Position numbers and translations under genes: made by a program
Part shown: positions 43,282 through 55,253 of the stretch, piece by piece
Layout: every line of letters begins with the position of its first letter
Position numbering within the stretch: position 1 is the first letter of the stretch
NCBI GenBank assembly: GCA_964019425.1
Contig: OZ025787.1
Location: 744,001 to 808,000 of the forward strand
Length of the DNA: 64,000 nt
Source: Flectonema sp. DT1601
Taxonomy: Eukaryota; Euglenozoa; Diplonemea; Diplonemida; Diplonemidae
Direction: 5' to 3'
Notes under the pieces: model-generated
Told to the model about the DNA's origin: nothing
Database searches by the model: none
Seen by the model: the letters and a program-made list of their open reading frames with translations, nothing else

Positions 43282-44451
43282 CTAATCTTCTTCAGAAGAA
43301 GAGTAACCGAGACCTAATCCAGTCGGAGCTTCCGGTGTCGGTGTCGGTGCCTCAACCGTGTTGCTACTCGACAGACTTTTTAGCATAGCGGCCATTCCTC
43401 CCTGTGCTGGCTGCTTCTTTTTTACTCCAACAGAATCAGATATGCGAGAGAATCCCTCGGCGGTATCAATTTTTGGTCTTTTTTTTACTTCTTTTGTCGC
43501 ATCTTCGCGAAGTCGTTTTACTTCCGCTGCCTTCGCTTCTTCTTCGATCCGTTTGGCTTCCTCTGCGGCAGCTTGTTGTTGCTGTTGATCTTGTTCTCGT
43601 GCAAGACGAGTTGCTTTGATACTTTCTAATAAAGAAGAACTCGCTTTATCTGTGTACGTTGCAACATGTTGAGAGTTGTCATTATTAATCTTATTAGTCT
43701 TATCTCCAGTGTTGATAACGGAAGTGAATTTAGAGTAAGAATCGTATCCAGTGAATTTCCCTTTTTCATTAATAAGATCACAATTATCCATTAGTTCTTG
43801 ACGGGAGATTCCTTCTTCTTCTTTTTCAGAGTCAGCGATCCAATTGTTGACGTCGGTTACGGTTGTTAACTCTGACAGGTACTCTGTGGCCTTCTCAGCA
43901 GTAGTTTCGGCATCCCATGAGTTCTCTCTCATGCGTGACAGCATTACTTTCTTTGCTTCAGACATTACGCATCCCATTATTTGAATTTTGTTAGCTTCGT
44001 GGGCTTCGTTGTACATTTTAGCGCGAGCTATCTGAGCCTCTTGGACAACCTCACTGTTAATCTTCTTATAATCAGCATCTATTACTTTACGTCTTTCTTT
44101 CAATGCTTCAAATGAGAAGACGCCCTGAACTTTACTTCCTCTCTGTAAGTCGTATCCCCTTCGGCTGGTTGGGTCCAAGAGGACCTTTTTTGCCAATGCT
44201 AATTTCTCAAAAGCTTCTTTATAAAGTTCAGAATGGTCACTGTTGCTGTGCTTATCTGGATGAACTTTTAAAGCTCTGGCTCTGTATGCCTGCGATATTT
44301 CGTTGTCTTTAGCCTTTTCAGAAACACCCAACAAATCATAATAATTGTTATTGTTTGCTACGGCTTTGAGTTGTTCAGGAGAGAAGTCAGCGACTTCTTC
44401 TATCACAACTTCACTCTTCCTGTTGGTTTCATCTTCAGCTAGAAGCGACAT
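43282..44451 (-). CDS. DnaJ (Hsp40) protein with a low-complexity tail
   Basis: The ATG at 44449-44451 is used (MSLLAEDET); the longer frame has no Met before it. The protein has 389 aa. The J domain is at about 35-105: YYDLLGVSEKAKDNEISQA, then the HPD motif in ALKVHPDKH, and KKVLLDPTSRRGYD. The remainder has a helical middle and a charged tail with a Gln/Ala/Glu run, ending in an acidic SSSEED. There is no zinc finger, so it is a type III (DNAJC) co-chaperone, nuclear or cytosolic. An acceptor-like CTCTAAAACAG lies about 32 nt before the ATG. Confidence 0.9.
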   Translation of the reverse strand: MSLLAEDETNRKSEVVIEEVADFSPEQLKAVANNNNYYDLLGVSEKAKDNEISQAYRARALKVHPDKHSNSDHSELYKEAFEKLALAKKVLLDPTSRRGYDLQRGSKVQGVFSFEALKERRKVIDADYKKINSEVVQEAQIARAKMYNEAHEANKIQIMGCVMSEAKKVMLSRMRENSWDAETTAEKATEYLSELTTVTDVNNWIADSEKEEEGISRQELMDNCDLINEKGKFTGYDSYSKFTSVINTGDKTNKINNDNSQHVATYTDKASSSLLESIKATRLAREQDQQQQQAAAEEAKRIEEEAKAAEVKRLREDATKEVKKRPKIDTAEGFSRISDSVGVKKKQPAQGGMAAMLKSLSSSNTVEAPTPTPEAPTGLGLGYSSSEED

Positions 44452-44765
44452 GTTGTAATGATGTACTTTCTTATTAATTCCAACTGTTTTAGAGAAAAAT
44501 AGTTTTAACGAACCCAACAGTACACAGTAAGAAGATTTAGTGTTGACAACTGTATAATAAGAATAAGTGAAGTAATATATCTGAACTACGACGTCATAAA
44601 ATCGCCTGATTTGGTGTCTGAGGGATGCACAGACACGAAAGCGGTTTGCCCAAAAGAAGGGACTCCAACTTTATAAGTTCGCTAAATGCGTTAAGTGAGT
44701 GCCTGCTCACTATTGTTGATTATTTCTTTCTTTAGATCACAAGGAGTGCCACGCGTTGGATAGGC
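44452..44765. other. Spacer between the TPR and DnaJ genes
   Basis: About 310 bp, no gene or RNA seen. Confidence 0.5.
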
Positions 44766-46778
44766 TCAGACACCGTCAGCAGTGTACGTGTACTTGGCGG
44801 ACATCTCCGTGTGAAACTTCTTATTTTTCCGTTTCTGCTGCGCCATTCCGACCTCTTTGCCTTTCCCTCTCTTCAGCTGATTGCTAAGGTACTCGTTAAA
44901 CATTCCATCATCTCTCTTTCTTTTCATGTCTTCTGTACGGTACTTCTTCTCTTCTTCGGACATATTCTTCCAATCGAGTTTGCCACGGGGTTTCTTTCCT
45001 TTAGCATTCTTACGACGAAGTACAGAGACGAGATCCTCTTTAATTAGAGTGAAAGCTGCCTGTTCGTTGATAGAGTGGCGAAGAGCTTCTTCAAAACGAC
45101 GCTCTGATAAAATAGTTCCCGAGAGTTCCTCTCTGTTGGCTCCAATCTGAAAACAGGCTACAGCGTCTTCGAAGTGTTTTTCAGAAATGTCAGGATCAGT
45201 TTCCTTTTTACGACCTGCGGCTTTTATTAAAATATTTCCCTTTTGCCAGAGTGTATCCAAATCGTTTGGTAGCATCTCCTGAGCAGCGTTCAAGTCTTCG
45301 AGTGCTTTCGGAAAGCGACCCAACTTACTCCAACAGATTCCTCTTTTTAGAATCAACTTATGAATCTTCTCTTTCTTTAAAGCTGTCGTGTAGTGACCAA
45401 GAGCTCCTCGGTAGTCACCAGCATCATATTTACGGTCTCCCAACACTTCAGGTTCTTCAACCAAAACAAGCTGCTGCTTCTTTGGTTCGACGACGACCAA
45501 GTCTAGTAAAGGATTCTTAGCTCTTTCTTCCTCAGCTTCTTTTGTTTCTTTAATGTTTGTTATTTTCTTTTCAATCTCAAGAACTCGGTTCATGTATTCT
45601 TCATTCTCAGGATCCAGTTCAACAGCGTCTAAGTAAGATTTGATTGCACCCTGTAACCTCTTAATGTCCCCTGACGAAGCTGCTAAACTATAAATAGCAT
45701 GTGCCTTCCTGGCATGACCTTTTGGAAATTCCGGTTGAAGAGAAATGCACTGCTGAGCGTCCGACAAACTAGAACTGAAGTCACCTACAGAAGCAAAAGC
45801 AGCAGATCGATTACTGAATAGGATGTAATGAGTCGGGTCTGCAGTGATCCCAAGTGTGTATTCAGAGATAGCTTCTGATAGATTATTTTGTTTTAATGCA
45901 TTGTTTCCTAATCTCTTATGACCTTCAGCAATAGTGTAAGGGCTGTTGGGGTTTTCTGATTGGGTCTGTTCGAAGTCAATCTCATCACTGAGTTTGAGAA
46001 TAATATTCTTAACGTCTTCCATTGTTGATATTTCATCACCAGTACAATTAGCCATGCATTCAGTATAGGCGGCTCTTGCTAGACGTAAGTCTTTAAGAGC
46101 CCAGAGACATGCTCCTCTTCTTGAATAACCGCGAGACCAATTCGGTCGCAGCTCAATTGCTTTGTCGGAATCTTCGAGAGCTGCCTTCGGATCTTCGAGA
46201 AGTAATTTCACAGCTGCGAGATTACTGTATAGAGTTCCCTTTTTTTCTAAATCCCTTTGATATGTGAGAGCTTCTTCATACTTCGCAACTGCTTCTTGTA
46301 ATTTACCGTCTTTCTTTAAGTTGTTACCTTGTTGTTGAAGAGTTGCAGCCTTCTTAACATCTTCTTGATTAGCGTCGAGTAATTCTTGTTTCTTCTTTTC
46401 AATTTTTATTGTAAGCGCCTCTACCGCTACCTTCACTGGCTGACTGTTGGGATCCATTCTCAATGACTTTGTGTATAGTTGGAGAGCCTCGGCGTCTCTT
46501 TCAAGTCCCTGAAAAGCTGCTGCCTTTCTTGAATATCCTTTAGCCCAGTCAGGGTTTATTTCTATCACTTCATTTGCGTCGTCTAAGGCGCGTTCAAATT
46601 TCCCCATCTTGCAGTACGCACCACTTCTGTTTGAGTACAAAATATGATTCTTCTCATCCAGTTCGATTCCCATCGAGAACATTGCTATAGCCTCTTCCAT
46701 CCTACCTTCTTGAAATGCTTCATTTCCACCCTTCTTGTAGTCGGCAACTAACCGAGCTGACTCTTCAGGATCCATCAT
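44766..46778 (-). CDS. TPR co-chaperone, HOP/STI1-related
   Basis: The first ATG of the tandem pair at 46773-46778 gives 670 aa. There are four blocks of TPR repeats, at about 12-115, 145-250, 285-400 and 440-530. Blocks 1 and 3 keep the carboxylate-clamp residues that bind the EEVD tails of Hsp70/Hsp90: Lys and Asn in YKKGGNEAF, Asn in LYSNRSGAY, and Lys/Arg in KGYSRKAAAF, with counterparts in ILFSNRSAAF and KGHARKAHAI. Unlike true HOP there are no DP domains; the tail is basic (RKRDDGMFNEYLSNQLKRGK). It probably escorts Hsp70/Hsp90 clients in the cytosol. CTCATCCCTCAG ends 27 nt upstream of the ATG. Confidence 0.85.
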   Translation of the reverse strand: MMDPEESARLVADYKKGGNEAFQEGRMEEAIAMFSMGIELDEKNHILYSNRSGAYCKMGKFERALDDANEVIEINPDWAKGYSRKAAAFQGLERDAEALQLYTKSLRMDPNSQPVKVAVEALTIKIEKKKQELLDANQEDVKKAATLQQQGNNLKKDGKLQEAVAKYEEALTYQRDLEKKGTLYSNLAAVKLLLEDPKAALEDSDKAIELRPNWSRGYSRRGACLWALKDLRLARAAYTECMANCTGDEISTMEDVKNIILKLSDEIDFEQTQSENPNSPYTIAEGHKRLGNNALKQNNLSEAISEYTLGITADPTHYILFSNRSAAFASVGDFSSSLSDAQQCISLQPEFPKGHARKAHAIYSLAASSGDIKRLQGAIKSYLDAVELDPENEEYMNRVLEIEKKITNIKETKEAEEERAKNPLLDLVVVEPKKQQLVLVEEPEVLGDRKYDAGDYRGALGHYTTALKKEKIHKLILKRGICWSKLGRFPKALEDLNAAQEMLPNDLDTLWQKGNILIKAAGRKKETDPDISEKHFEDAVACFQIGANREELSGTILSERRFEEALRHSINEQAAFTLIKEDLVSVLRRKNAKGKKPRGKLDWKNMSEEEKKYRTEDMKRKRDDGMFNEYLSNQLKRGKGKEVGMAQQKRKNKKFHTEMSAKYTYTADGV

Positions 46779-47073
46779 TTTATTAGTTCCGAAGAGTAAC
46801 TGAGACTGAGGGATGAGATAAATATTAAATAATATTACAATAGACACATTAACTCTGAATAGAAGGTAGGCTCGTAGACTTTAACATGAATCCTTGCCTT
46901 AACCTGTTATATAATACAACTCTTCGTTAAAACACAATATAATACATGAGAACCACAACAACTCGTATGATATGCTAAACGAGTTGTTTGTTAACAACGA
47001 AACAGGTAGACAGGAAAATAAACAAAAATAAATGACACGAAAAGTGTGTAAATTCGCAACTGGCTAAGGTCGC

Positions 47074-49912
47074 TTAACAAGTGGCAACGTCATCTGTGGT
47101 TTCGGGGATTATATTTTGCCAATACACTCCTTTAAACACAGCTTGTTCTGAATAGGATACGGAGACAGTATTGACATCACTTGAATTTATTAAAAAAGAC
47201 GCATCCAAATACCATCCAAGAAAGCAATTACGAGTGTGGGGAAGAGCACCACGACTGTTCCAAGCCATGGATAGATTTGTGGGGATAGAATTGAGCGTAA
47301 GACTGACTGAAAGAGTTGGATCAGGATTCTCAAAGTAGATATATAACAGTAATCGACTTGGTACTAACCAAGTTGCTTTATAGTCAGTTGGATTCCAGGG
47401 AATCGGATATGATTTTTTTCGAGACTCCAATTGATTTCGCATGTCGTTCGTTACGACAATCGTTCCATTCCACTTTCCTGTTATTTCAGATGTTGTTGTG
47501 GTGGTATCTGATAGGATGTCTCCTTTCATTTTTATTAATAGTTTTTGATATTCCATTCCGTGGTGTGTTTCTATTGTATTTGTTGTACATGTGATCCCGT
47601 TTATCAAACCGTTAAAATGATCACTTCTCACATACATTGAGTACACCTCTCCACTATATCCATATACAGAAAGTGATTGATTTCGAAATGGGATTCCAAA
47701 TACAGTCGGTGGGAATTCCTCAAAATGACTACTTGAAAATTGTACGACGACGACACTCTCGCCCATTATCTCAACTAACACCGTGTCGTTATATGCACAT
47801 GGCGGAAGCATATATTCCAAAGGATAAATTATAGAGCAATTCCACCTATAAGAACTTGAACTAGGCTTATTAAGACCAATATAGTTATTAACAGGTAGCT
47901 GTACTGAAAGTTTATATGGATTTGGATTAATAATGAAAACGAATCCTTGTTGATCATGAATTGCAAACGTACCATCGATAGAACCTTGTCGGGGAATACC
48001 AATATTCAAATAAGGGATATTAAGAACGTTTGTATTTTGAAGTGTTTTTTTGTATTGGTCAGTAAACCGCAACCATTTTCTTATGAATAAAACGTCATTA
48101 TCAGGAAACAGATTGTTTTCACTATCATCCCTTGCCGGGATCATATTAAATAAATTATTATGACTCGCCGTAGCAATTGAAGACAACAGCGAATAGCGAT
48201 ATCCCAAAAGATCAAAATCTCTTGTGTTCACATCAAAACACGCTGCTGTATTCTTAAAACAAGGATAACTACCGTTATCAGCTCTCCTCTCTGATAAATG
48301 TGTTATAAATCCAGGCATTGTAATCATTGGTATTAGGCATTCAGTGCTGTATAGATAATTAACGAGTCTCATATTTGATGCAGCAACCATGTCAGTGTGT
48401 AGACTGGGTATCAACACTCCGTATGTCTCTGGATCTTCATCTGAAGATATTGGTTCGCTGTAGCTTCCTGTTTATTGATTTTGTATTGATATTTAAATTA
48501 ATATTCAGGTTTACAGTTATTAACATACCTGCGAGTACATGCCAGGGTCCCCACTTACGGGCATCAACTCGATGGTCCATTGCAATCTCTGGGTGGCGAG
48601 TTTTCAGAGTTTCGATAATACGCATCCAACCTCTCCATTGCGAATAAAAAAGATGTTGAGGACCAGCCGTAATTGAATGGTCCCAAGCAAACCCGCCAAC
48701 ATCAGTTGCAATTAGAAACTTGTCAAGTAAATCAATCATTCTTTCTTGAACGTGGGGTGAGCCAAGATTCAGAACTTGTCCAGCGTAGCCGGTTGCAGGA
48801 ACAAAGTAGTCTTCCAGCTCCTTAAACCCGAGAGCTGGATACACGTATGACATCAACTTAATACCATTCTCTTTTGCGTAGTTTAGAATTTCTTGTATTT
48901 CGCTTGGGATAGGATCGATTCCGGGTGAAAATTTATTTTCTCTAACCAGCTCACCGAGAGAGAACCACAAACAGTCTTCCCAACCCCAACCATCAGTAGT
49001 ATTATATCTACTTGAGAAATGGGTATTTCGTGGAGCATACACGACATGGGTGAGGGAGAAGTTTGCTGCACGTGAGATAATTCTTTTATACTGATCTCTA
49101 CCTCGTTGAGTGCTAGCGTCTATTTGATAATCAGATTCATCCCAACCGACGTTTAGCTTCAGTGTTTCACCTCTAGTAGGAAGCATAAAGCTACTGACAC
49201 AGTCTTTAAAACTCTGTAATTCTGTGTACGAAACATCAATAGGGGAACCCACAACAACACTTGTCGGAATTATAAGTACATCATCTAGAAGCAGCCTGTT
49301 TCCTGTACTGTTTAAATGGCCTTCATACATCGCAGTGACTTGGCTGTTGTTAAGTGTTTGTCGCATGTCGTAGTATCCAAAAGGTGATTTTATTGAAATG
49401 GCTAAACCGTTTGTGAGTTGTGATTGTGATCGTAAGAACATCGCAACTTGTCGTTGGCTGAATGGATTTGCTTTTGTGACTGATGTGAGACTTTCATGTA
49501 ATATTGTAATGTTAAGTAATGTTGCTGCAATAACAGTTATAGAGTTTTTAATGGGAATCACTGATAAACTACGCTGAAGATATCCACCTGCTGATATAGA
49601 GATATTCATTCCAACCTCAATAGTTTGATGTGAATGAATCCCTGTACAGATATAGTCCCACTCTGCCCAATAGTCGGTTGTTCGTTTTACGCTTCCTTTA
49701 CAATTTCCTTTATTGAATATTTCTGTTGTGGGTTTGTTTGTTATTATCTCAAAGCCGTTTTCTGATTCGACTACGTTGATGTTCCAATTTCGGAACGTAA
49801 TATTATTTATATTTCCGTCATCAGATATGACGCTTCTCAAACCATCTCTATTAAGAATAATAGACCCTTGGGCAGTAGTTGTTAGTAGTATTAATATTGG
49901 TATGAATTTCAT
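47074..49912 (-). CDS. Secreted glycoside-hydrolase-like protein, two exons
   Basis: Exons 49912-48529 and 48467-47074, joined in phase 1 (61-nt intron, donor GTATGT), give 925 aa. The start is a clear signal peptide (MKFIPILILLTTTAQG). N-glycosylation sites are numerous. The N-terminal domain looks beta-rich. The centre (about 250-470) resembles a TIM barrel of the alpha-galactosidase-like clan: LNVGWDESDYQ, LTHVVYAPRNT, DGWGWEDCLWFS, GIKLMSYVYPALGF, GGFAWDHS and DHRVDARKWGPW, with Asp of the AWDH segment a candidate nucleophile. The C-terminal 450 residues look like beta-sandwich domains. Substrate and family number are unknown. Expected site: lysosome-like compartment or outside the cell. 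Confidence 0.75.
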
Positions 49913-50251
49913 TATTATCCGCTTCCTTCTGGAGAGAATGAAAAAAAAAGAATATAACAATCAAAAAGGAGATAAGTTTGATCAGTCTTTCGTCATCGCA
50001 TGTATGTGTCTGAAAATAATAATAACAGAGAGAGAATTGAACTGGTCAATAAACGAAAATTTCGTAACTAAATATGAAAACACTTATCAGACTTTACGGA
50101 GATTGTACTCTCAAATATGAGATACAACTTTTAGTCGGCTGCTGTTCGCTGTGGAAGCAGCTCCTTAAAGATTAACACGTGTACTGCAAGTGTGTGATAT
50201 CGAGCAGTGCTTGCGTATAGAATATCGTAGTCACTTCTACCTTTGACTTGT
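49913..50251. other. Spacer upstream of the hydrolase gene
   Basis: AT-rich, holding the hydrolase leader (acceptor-like CATTCTCTCCAG 16 nt before its ATG) and the 3' UTR of the next gene. No gene seen. Confidence 0.5.
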
Positions 50252-50842
50252 CTACCAAACATCAGGGTCAGTCGATTGCTTAAAGTTGCTCGGGCTGGGT
50301 CCGCGATATCTGAGAATTCGAGGGTCAACACATCCCTTCTGACCGAGCTGTTTAATTAATTGTGACTTTCTATACTTATAATGTAAGTTAATAATGTTTC
50401 TGAGTAATCAACAACATACCATCGAACCAAACTGACTGAGGGTACCATCCGTTGACTCGCTGGCCATATCTCTGTCTCCTCCTTGTGTGGCTCCGATTGA
50501 TATTTCACTACCAACTTCGCGTTGAATTCTTCTATACACTCTAGGAATTATGTAACTAGGTCTTACGTAATATTTCAAAGATGGCAGCGAGTGCTGTACG
50601 AAATCTCTCATAGAGTGTACCTTCCTACTAGTGTACAACCGTTCTACAGTTGCTGAAGGATTCTCTACTCCCTCCGATCGGAGAATATGTTCTAATTTGT
50701 TCTTAAAATCATCAGTTGAATCATAAGAATCCCACCAGTAATAACTACGAGATTGACGAGACAAAACAACAGGTTTGTTGAAGTTACATCTCATTCCCGT
50801 TCTCATTGCAGGGCCGGAGCACACCCGCATTATCCTCTTCAT
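50252..50842 (-). CDS. Putative mitochondrial protein, 172 aa, two exons
   Basis: Exon 1 is 50842-50420 and exon 2 is 50347-50252, joined in phase 0 (72-nt intron, donor GTATGT, AAACAG acceptor). The first 35 residues are rich in Arg, Ser and hydrophobics without acidic residues (MKRIMRVCSGPAMRTGMRC), as expected of a mitochondrial targeting signal. The core has helices (DDFKNKLEHILRSEGVENP, SMRDFVQHSLPSLKYY), and the tail from exon 2 ends FKQSTDPDVW. I recognise no family. A 67-codon overlapping frame (50131-50331) fits the exon phase less well. Confidence 0.6.
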
Positions 50843-51042
50843 CTTATATTGCGATACCTGGTGTGAATATAATGTTCGTATTGATCAGAGACACCTACAA
50901 GGTGAATAATAGAATTACTCCTTTATTATTATTTTACTGGGTTGGGGGATTAAATAAATATAAAATATTAATACGAAGTGATAACACAATAAGATGGTAA
51001 GATATGAGAGATGGTGAGTAAGTCAGAAGATTATTCTAACCC

Positions 51043-54000
51043 TCAAAATGATGTAAAAGGGTCGTCCTGTTTGTAACCTTCCCAGTCGGTGTTTTGTAGT
51101 CCTTCAGCACTCATATGACCAAACTCAGAAGAATCAGACGGTGGTTGAACAAACTGCTGAAGTCTTGGGTCTGTTTGAACCGCTTGGAAGAACTGCTCTG
51201 AAGTTGTTTGGCGACTGATTCCAAGAGCAAGAAGTGAGAGTTCAGCTGCGAGAGGATTCTCACAAAGAGGATTAGACCAAGTAGCTGAATGAATTAATGG
51301 AAGACTAACAGGATGTAATAAAAGTGGATTAAGTCTTCTTTGAGAACATCCTAACCTCTCTGACACAGCAGCAACTGTTCTAACAACTTCATTCACACCG
51401 ACAGCAACAAATACTCGACTGTTACCAATCCATTGAGGTATTTGTTCTACTACTTCTTTAACTGATGTTTGGATTATAACAACAATAGAAGTAAATCCAA
51501 GATCCCTTAACACTGGAAGCTGTTCATGAATATTGTGACAATTATCTTTCGTAGTCACAACAACAAGTGTGTCAGCTGATAAAGCTAACAAGACTCCTGC
51601 AGCATTTGAAACGGGAAAGGGTCGAGAAACTAGTTGAATTTCTAACAAAGAGCAGGCATCAGAATCAATCCAGTGAAGTGTGACGTAGCCCTGAAGCTCT
51701 CTTTCTATCTCAACGAGTGTGGCTGAGAGTATCGGTTCTCGGGTATCTCCAGCTACCCAACAGATGCGGTCAAAACTACCAACAGAAGTCGCTTTCTGAC
51801 TTGAAGCTGTCGACCCATTCGATGCCATACTTTCCTTCACTTCTTCAGCGACAGACATTACGTTTGCTATTTCTACTTTCTGAAGACCTGATGAACAAAG
51901 CTTCTCTACGTAGCTGTTAATTGTGAAAGATATCGCTGAGAGGAAAACAAGTTATAAATACCCCTCTCTGAAGAAATAATAATAAGTCATACCTATCTCC
52001 AAACGTCTTACTCCCAATTCGAAGAGCAGAATACTTTAAAACTCCCGAAATTATTGATTTTCGTAATAACGAAGGAACCTGTGGGGACATAACGCAGCCA
52101 TCTGAAGCAGCGTCACCGTCATCGAATCCAACCACGTGTTCTATTGAAGACAATAAGGGTTTTAATTGATCTTTACCATAAAGGTGTAAATCAATAGTTG
52201 TTAAGACAACCATACAACGAGAGTGTTCTGTATTCATCTTTAGTAGTGCCAACTCAACAGTCATTGGAGCTGATGCGATTCCATTACTGTTTACTCGAGT
52301 TAGTTGCGCCATGACACCTATTTATGATGTTGTGTATTTAGTAATTGTTTATTATTATAAAGTACATACCAACTAACCCAAGGATATAAACATCTGGTTT
52401 AACAGGTAGCCTGACTATATTCCTAGCGCAAACATTAATCCCGTGATGGTTTGGTACTAGAACCAAAGTTTTTGAAGACCTGTTAAGAAGCTCTGAAAGA
52501 ATAGAATATTTACTGTTGGTATGCATCTCAAGCTGTCGAAGGATCCGCTCGAGGTTCATAGCAGCTGTTTGACCGATTTCCCACACGGCCCCCTCATGTT
52601 GTAGGAGACCTTTTTATTTATATAGACCACAAAAGTGGTTTTATTTACAAAGATTTCATTAAAGAACATACCAGAGATACAATGCTGAACTACTTCTACT
52701 TGGTTCTTCTGAAGCAGACCCTCAACTTTTTGATACACTCGAGAAGCTGCCTCGGGGCACGTTGTAAATGGTTCTGACTTCACAGCTGCTAACATCTCAT
52801 TAACACATGGATCCATTCGAAATGGTCTTATATTTGAGAACTCTCGATTCTTAATGAAAAGTGTTTCTATTTTAAAAGAGTCGATGAGACGCTGAAGTGA
52901 AGAAATCGTCTCTGGAAGGTCAGCGATGCATAAGAGGCTGCAGGTCGGGTGATCGGCTGAGATTTTTTGAAAAGCTCGACAAGAAGAATCACAACTTCCC
53001 AATACGATTACTGTTCCAAAACCATCTTTTTCAAATAAATTATCAACACAATCAGATACAGACAATGTGATCCTCCTTTGAGCTTCATCCATCTGATGAA
53101 GTAAAGATGATCCATCTGGAGGAGGATTGTTTGGACAATACACTTCTTGTTGTCTAAAAGTCTTCTCTAAAAACTGTCTGTACTGTGGTAACGTTACAGC
53201 TGGTGAATTGTCTCTTGATATTAACCAAAGTATTCTTTCATCAGTTGATTCCAACAGAGTAAGTGAAACATTAATTGCGATGTATTCTGCCCAACCTGTA
53301 TGACCTCCATGTAATATAAAAGAATTAGAACCTGGTGTTGATAATACTGACGTCATCATATCCCATTCCATACTACTGATAGATGTCATTGGACGTTGAA
53401 GAATTCTTTCAGTTCGGTGAATGCGACGATCTGGTGATGAAATTGTTTTCGTTCTTTTTAGAGAAATATCTACATCTGAGAGTGGTCTCTTATTTCGTTC
53501 TTCCGGCACAGGAGACAGTTGAACTTGTTGATTATTAGTAATCACTTCATCATTATCATCATCAACAAGTTTTCTGTGAATACGTTCAAGTCGAGTTTTT
53601 CTGTTTGCTTCCTCCTGCTCTTCAATTTTGAACTTGTTTTTTAGGATTTCGGGTTCTCCAAATTCCTTTTCCGTTGGCAAACTCCGAATAACAACATCAT
53701 GCATACATCTCATCATACAAACACTTGATTGTTGTTTAGCTAATTTCATCAGATCTAATGAGGTCTCGATGTTGTTGTGAAGTGAGACTCGTTCTGATGC
53801 TGACAGACAATCGTCTTTAAAGTTTATATCAAATACTGACAACATATGTGGTGTTGTTACTAATGTTGAATTCAACTCTTCGTTGTTTTTATCTAAAATG
53901 GAAAGTCGGATTTCATCGTTCATCACATCACCAGATGAGGAAGCAACACTTAGTTGAGAACATTCATCAGAAGCAGTGTGATTATCATCACGAACGATGT

Positions 54001-55253
54001 AAGAATCACATAGTAGTGGTTGTGGTATTGTTATTTTCTCTGAAAAAGATTCACTCAAATAACCAACATCAATATGTTGCATAGGCCACCTTAATTCAAC
54101 AACGGGTTTCAATGAAGAATTACTGAGAGGTGACAAACGCTGCTGACTTTCTTGAGATGTATTTGAAGTAAATAGAAATCTCAATTCTTCATTAATATCA
54201 GTCGGGCTACTACTTCCGTAATCCGTAACAGAAACTGATGAAAGAATTGGTCTCAACTGACATCCCGGGGACTCCCCCAAATAGTTGTCAAAATAATACA
54301 ATTTTTCAACTAAATTGCGAACCTCTCTCTCACTGTATTTCACAGTGAATGTTTCAGAACTGATAATTGGATCTGCGATGGTTTGACTTGGGGATGAGTC
54401 AAAGCCATAAAAAGATGAAAGTGGTTGCTCACGATCCTCTACAACAATCGGAGGGACGACTTCAAAAAGAGTCTTCACGACGTCTTCTCCGACAATGTGT
54501 TGATCGACAGACTCAATTTCAATTTCCGCAGTAAGCTCTTCACTGAGAGCTTTTACCATTGAAAAGTCTGGTGTGTCCCAATTTTTAAAAAACTGTTCCT
54601 GTGACGCAGGAGATAGTATCCCATTCAACATAATTGGAAGATACAGATCTTCAGCTGTGGGTCCACACTCAGCTGAGGGCATGTTCTCAACTGTCGGAAC
54701 ATGGCTGTTTTATTTACTTGTTGTTAGTACTCAACACAGGATGAACTATCATCTTAAACATAATAACATACCGAGGCATCATTCTGAGGAATTTAAAGGA
54801 ACTTCTGGTTAACGGTATCGGCTGTGGTAATGCTGTTGAAGTAATGAGTTGAGATGCTTTACACTCTTCATCTATTTTTTGAAAGACTACAGAAGAATAG
54901 TCTTCCTCTTCATGTGGTGATAATGGTCGGCAAACCTCTTGGTATGTTTTAACTGAATCAGAAATGATTCTCAAGTCAGTTGTGTATGACAGCAGGTCTT
55001 CAGTTGATGTTTTTGGACTCGCTAAAGGAGAATCATTGCAATTAAATAAAACATTTTCAGGTATCCGAAATCCAAACTCCTTTTCACTATCAAGATCACC
55101 CTCCAAACCAATTGATAAAAACAACGAACTGGCTTCAATCTTTTTCAACTGCGATTTCTTCTCTTCCCTCATCCTCAACATTTCCAATACGTCTAACGTG
55201 TTGGTACAAGGATTAAACCACGTTAAGTACTTCTCTATATTGTGAGTTAGCAT
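51043..55253 (-). CDS. Large five-exon protein, possible SHOC1/XPF-like relative
   Basis: Exons 55253-54772, 54704-52672, 52609-52370, 52317-51993 and 51913-51043 give 1,316 aa with consistent phases 2, 1, 1, 2; introns are 67, 62, 52 and 79 nt. The first ~450 residues are acidic, Ser-rich and largely disordered. From about 500 the sequence is globular, with Rossmann-like beta/alpha alternation (GTVIVLGSCDSS, TCSLLCIADLPETI, DTLVVVTTKDN, FTSIVVIIQTS). Near 1225-1260, LIHSATWSNPLCENPLAAEL followed by LLALGISRQTTSEQFFQAV resembles helix-hairpin-helix tails of SHOC1/ZIP2 and XPF-type proteins. That would suggest a role in meiotic crossover formation, but the match is faint. An acceptor-like GTTCTACAG lies 12 nt before the ATG. 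Confidence 0.7.

Noticed and set aside
50131-50331. 67-codon minus-strand frame as second exon of the mitochondrial-like gene
   Set aside because: No acceptor gives the right phase with the GTATGT donor; the overlapping phase-0 exon 50347-50252 joins cleanly.
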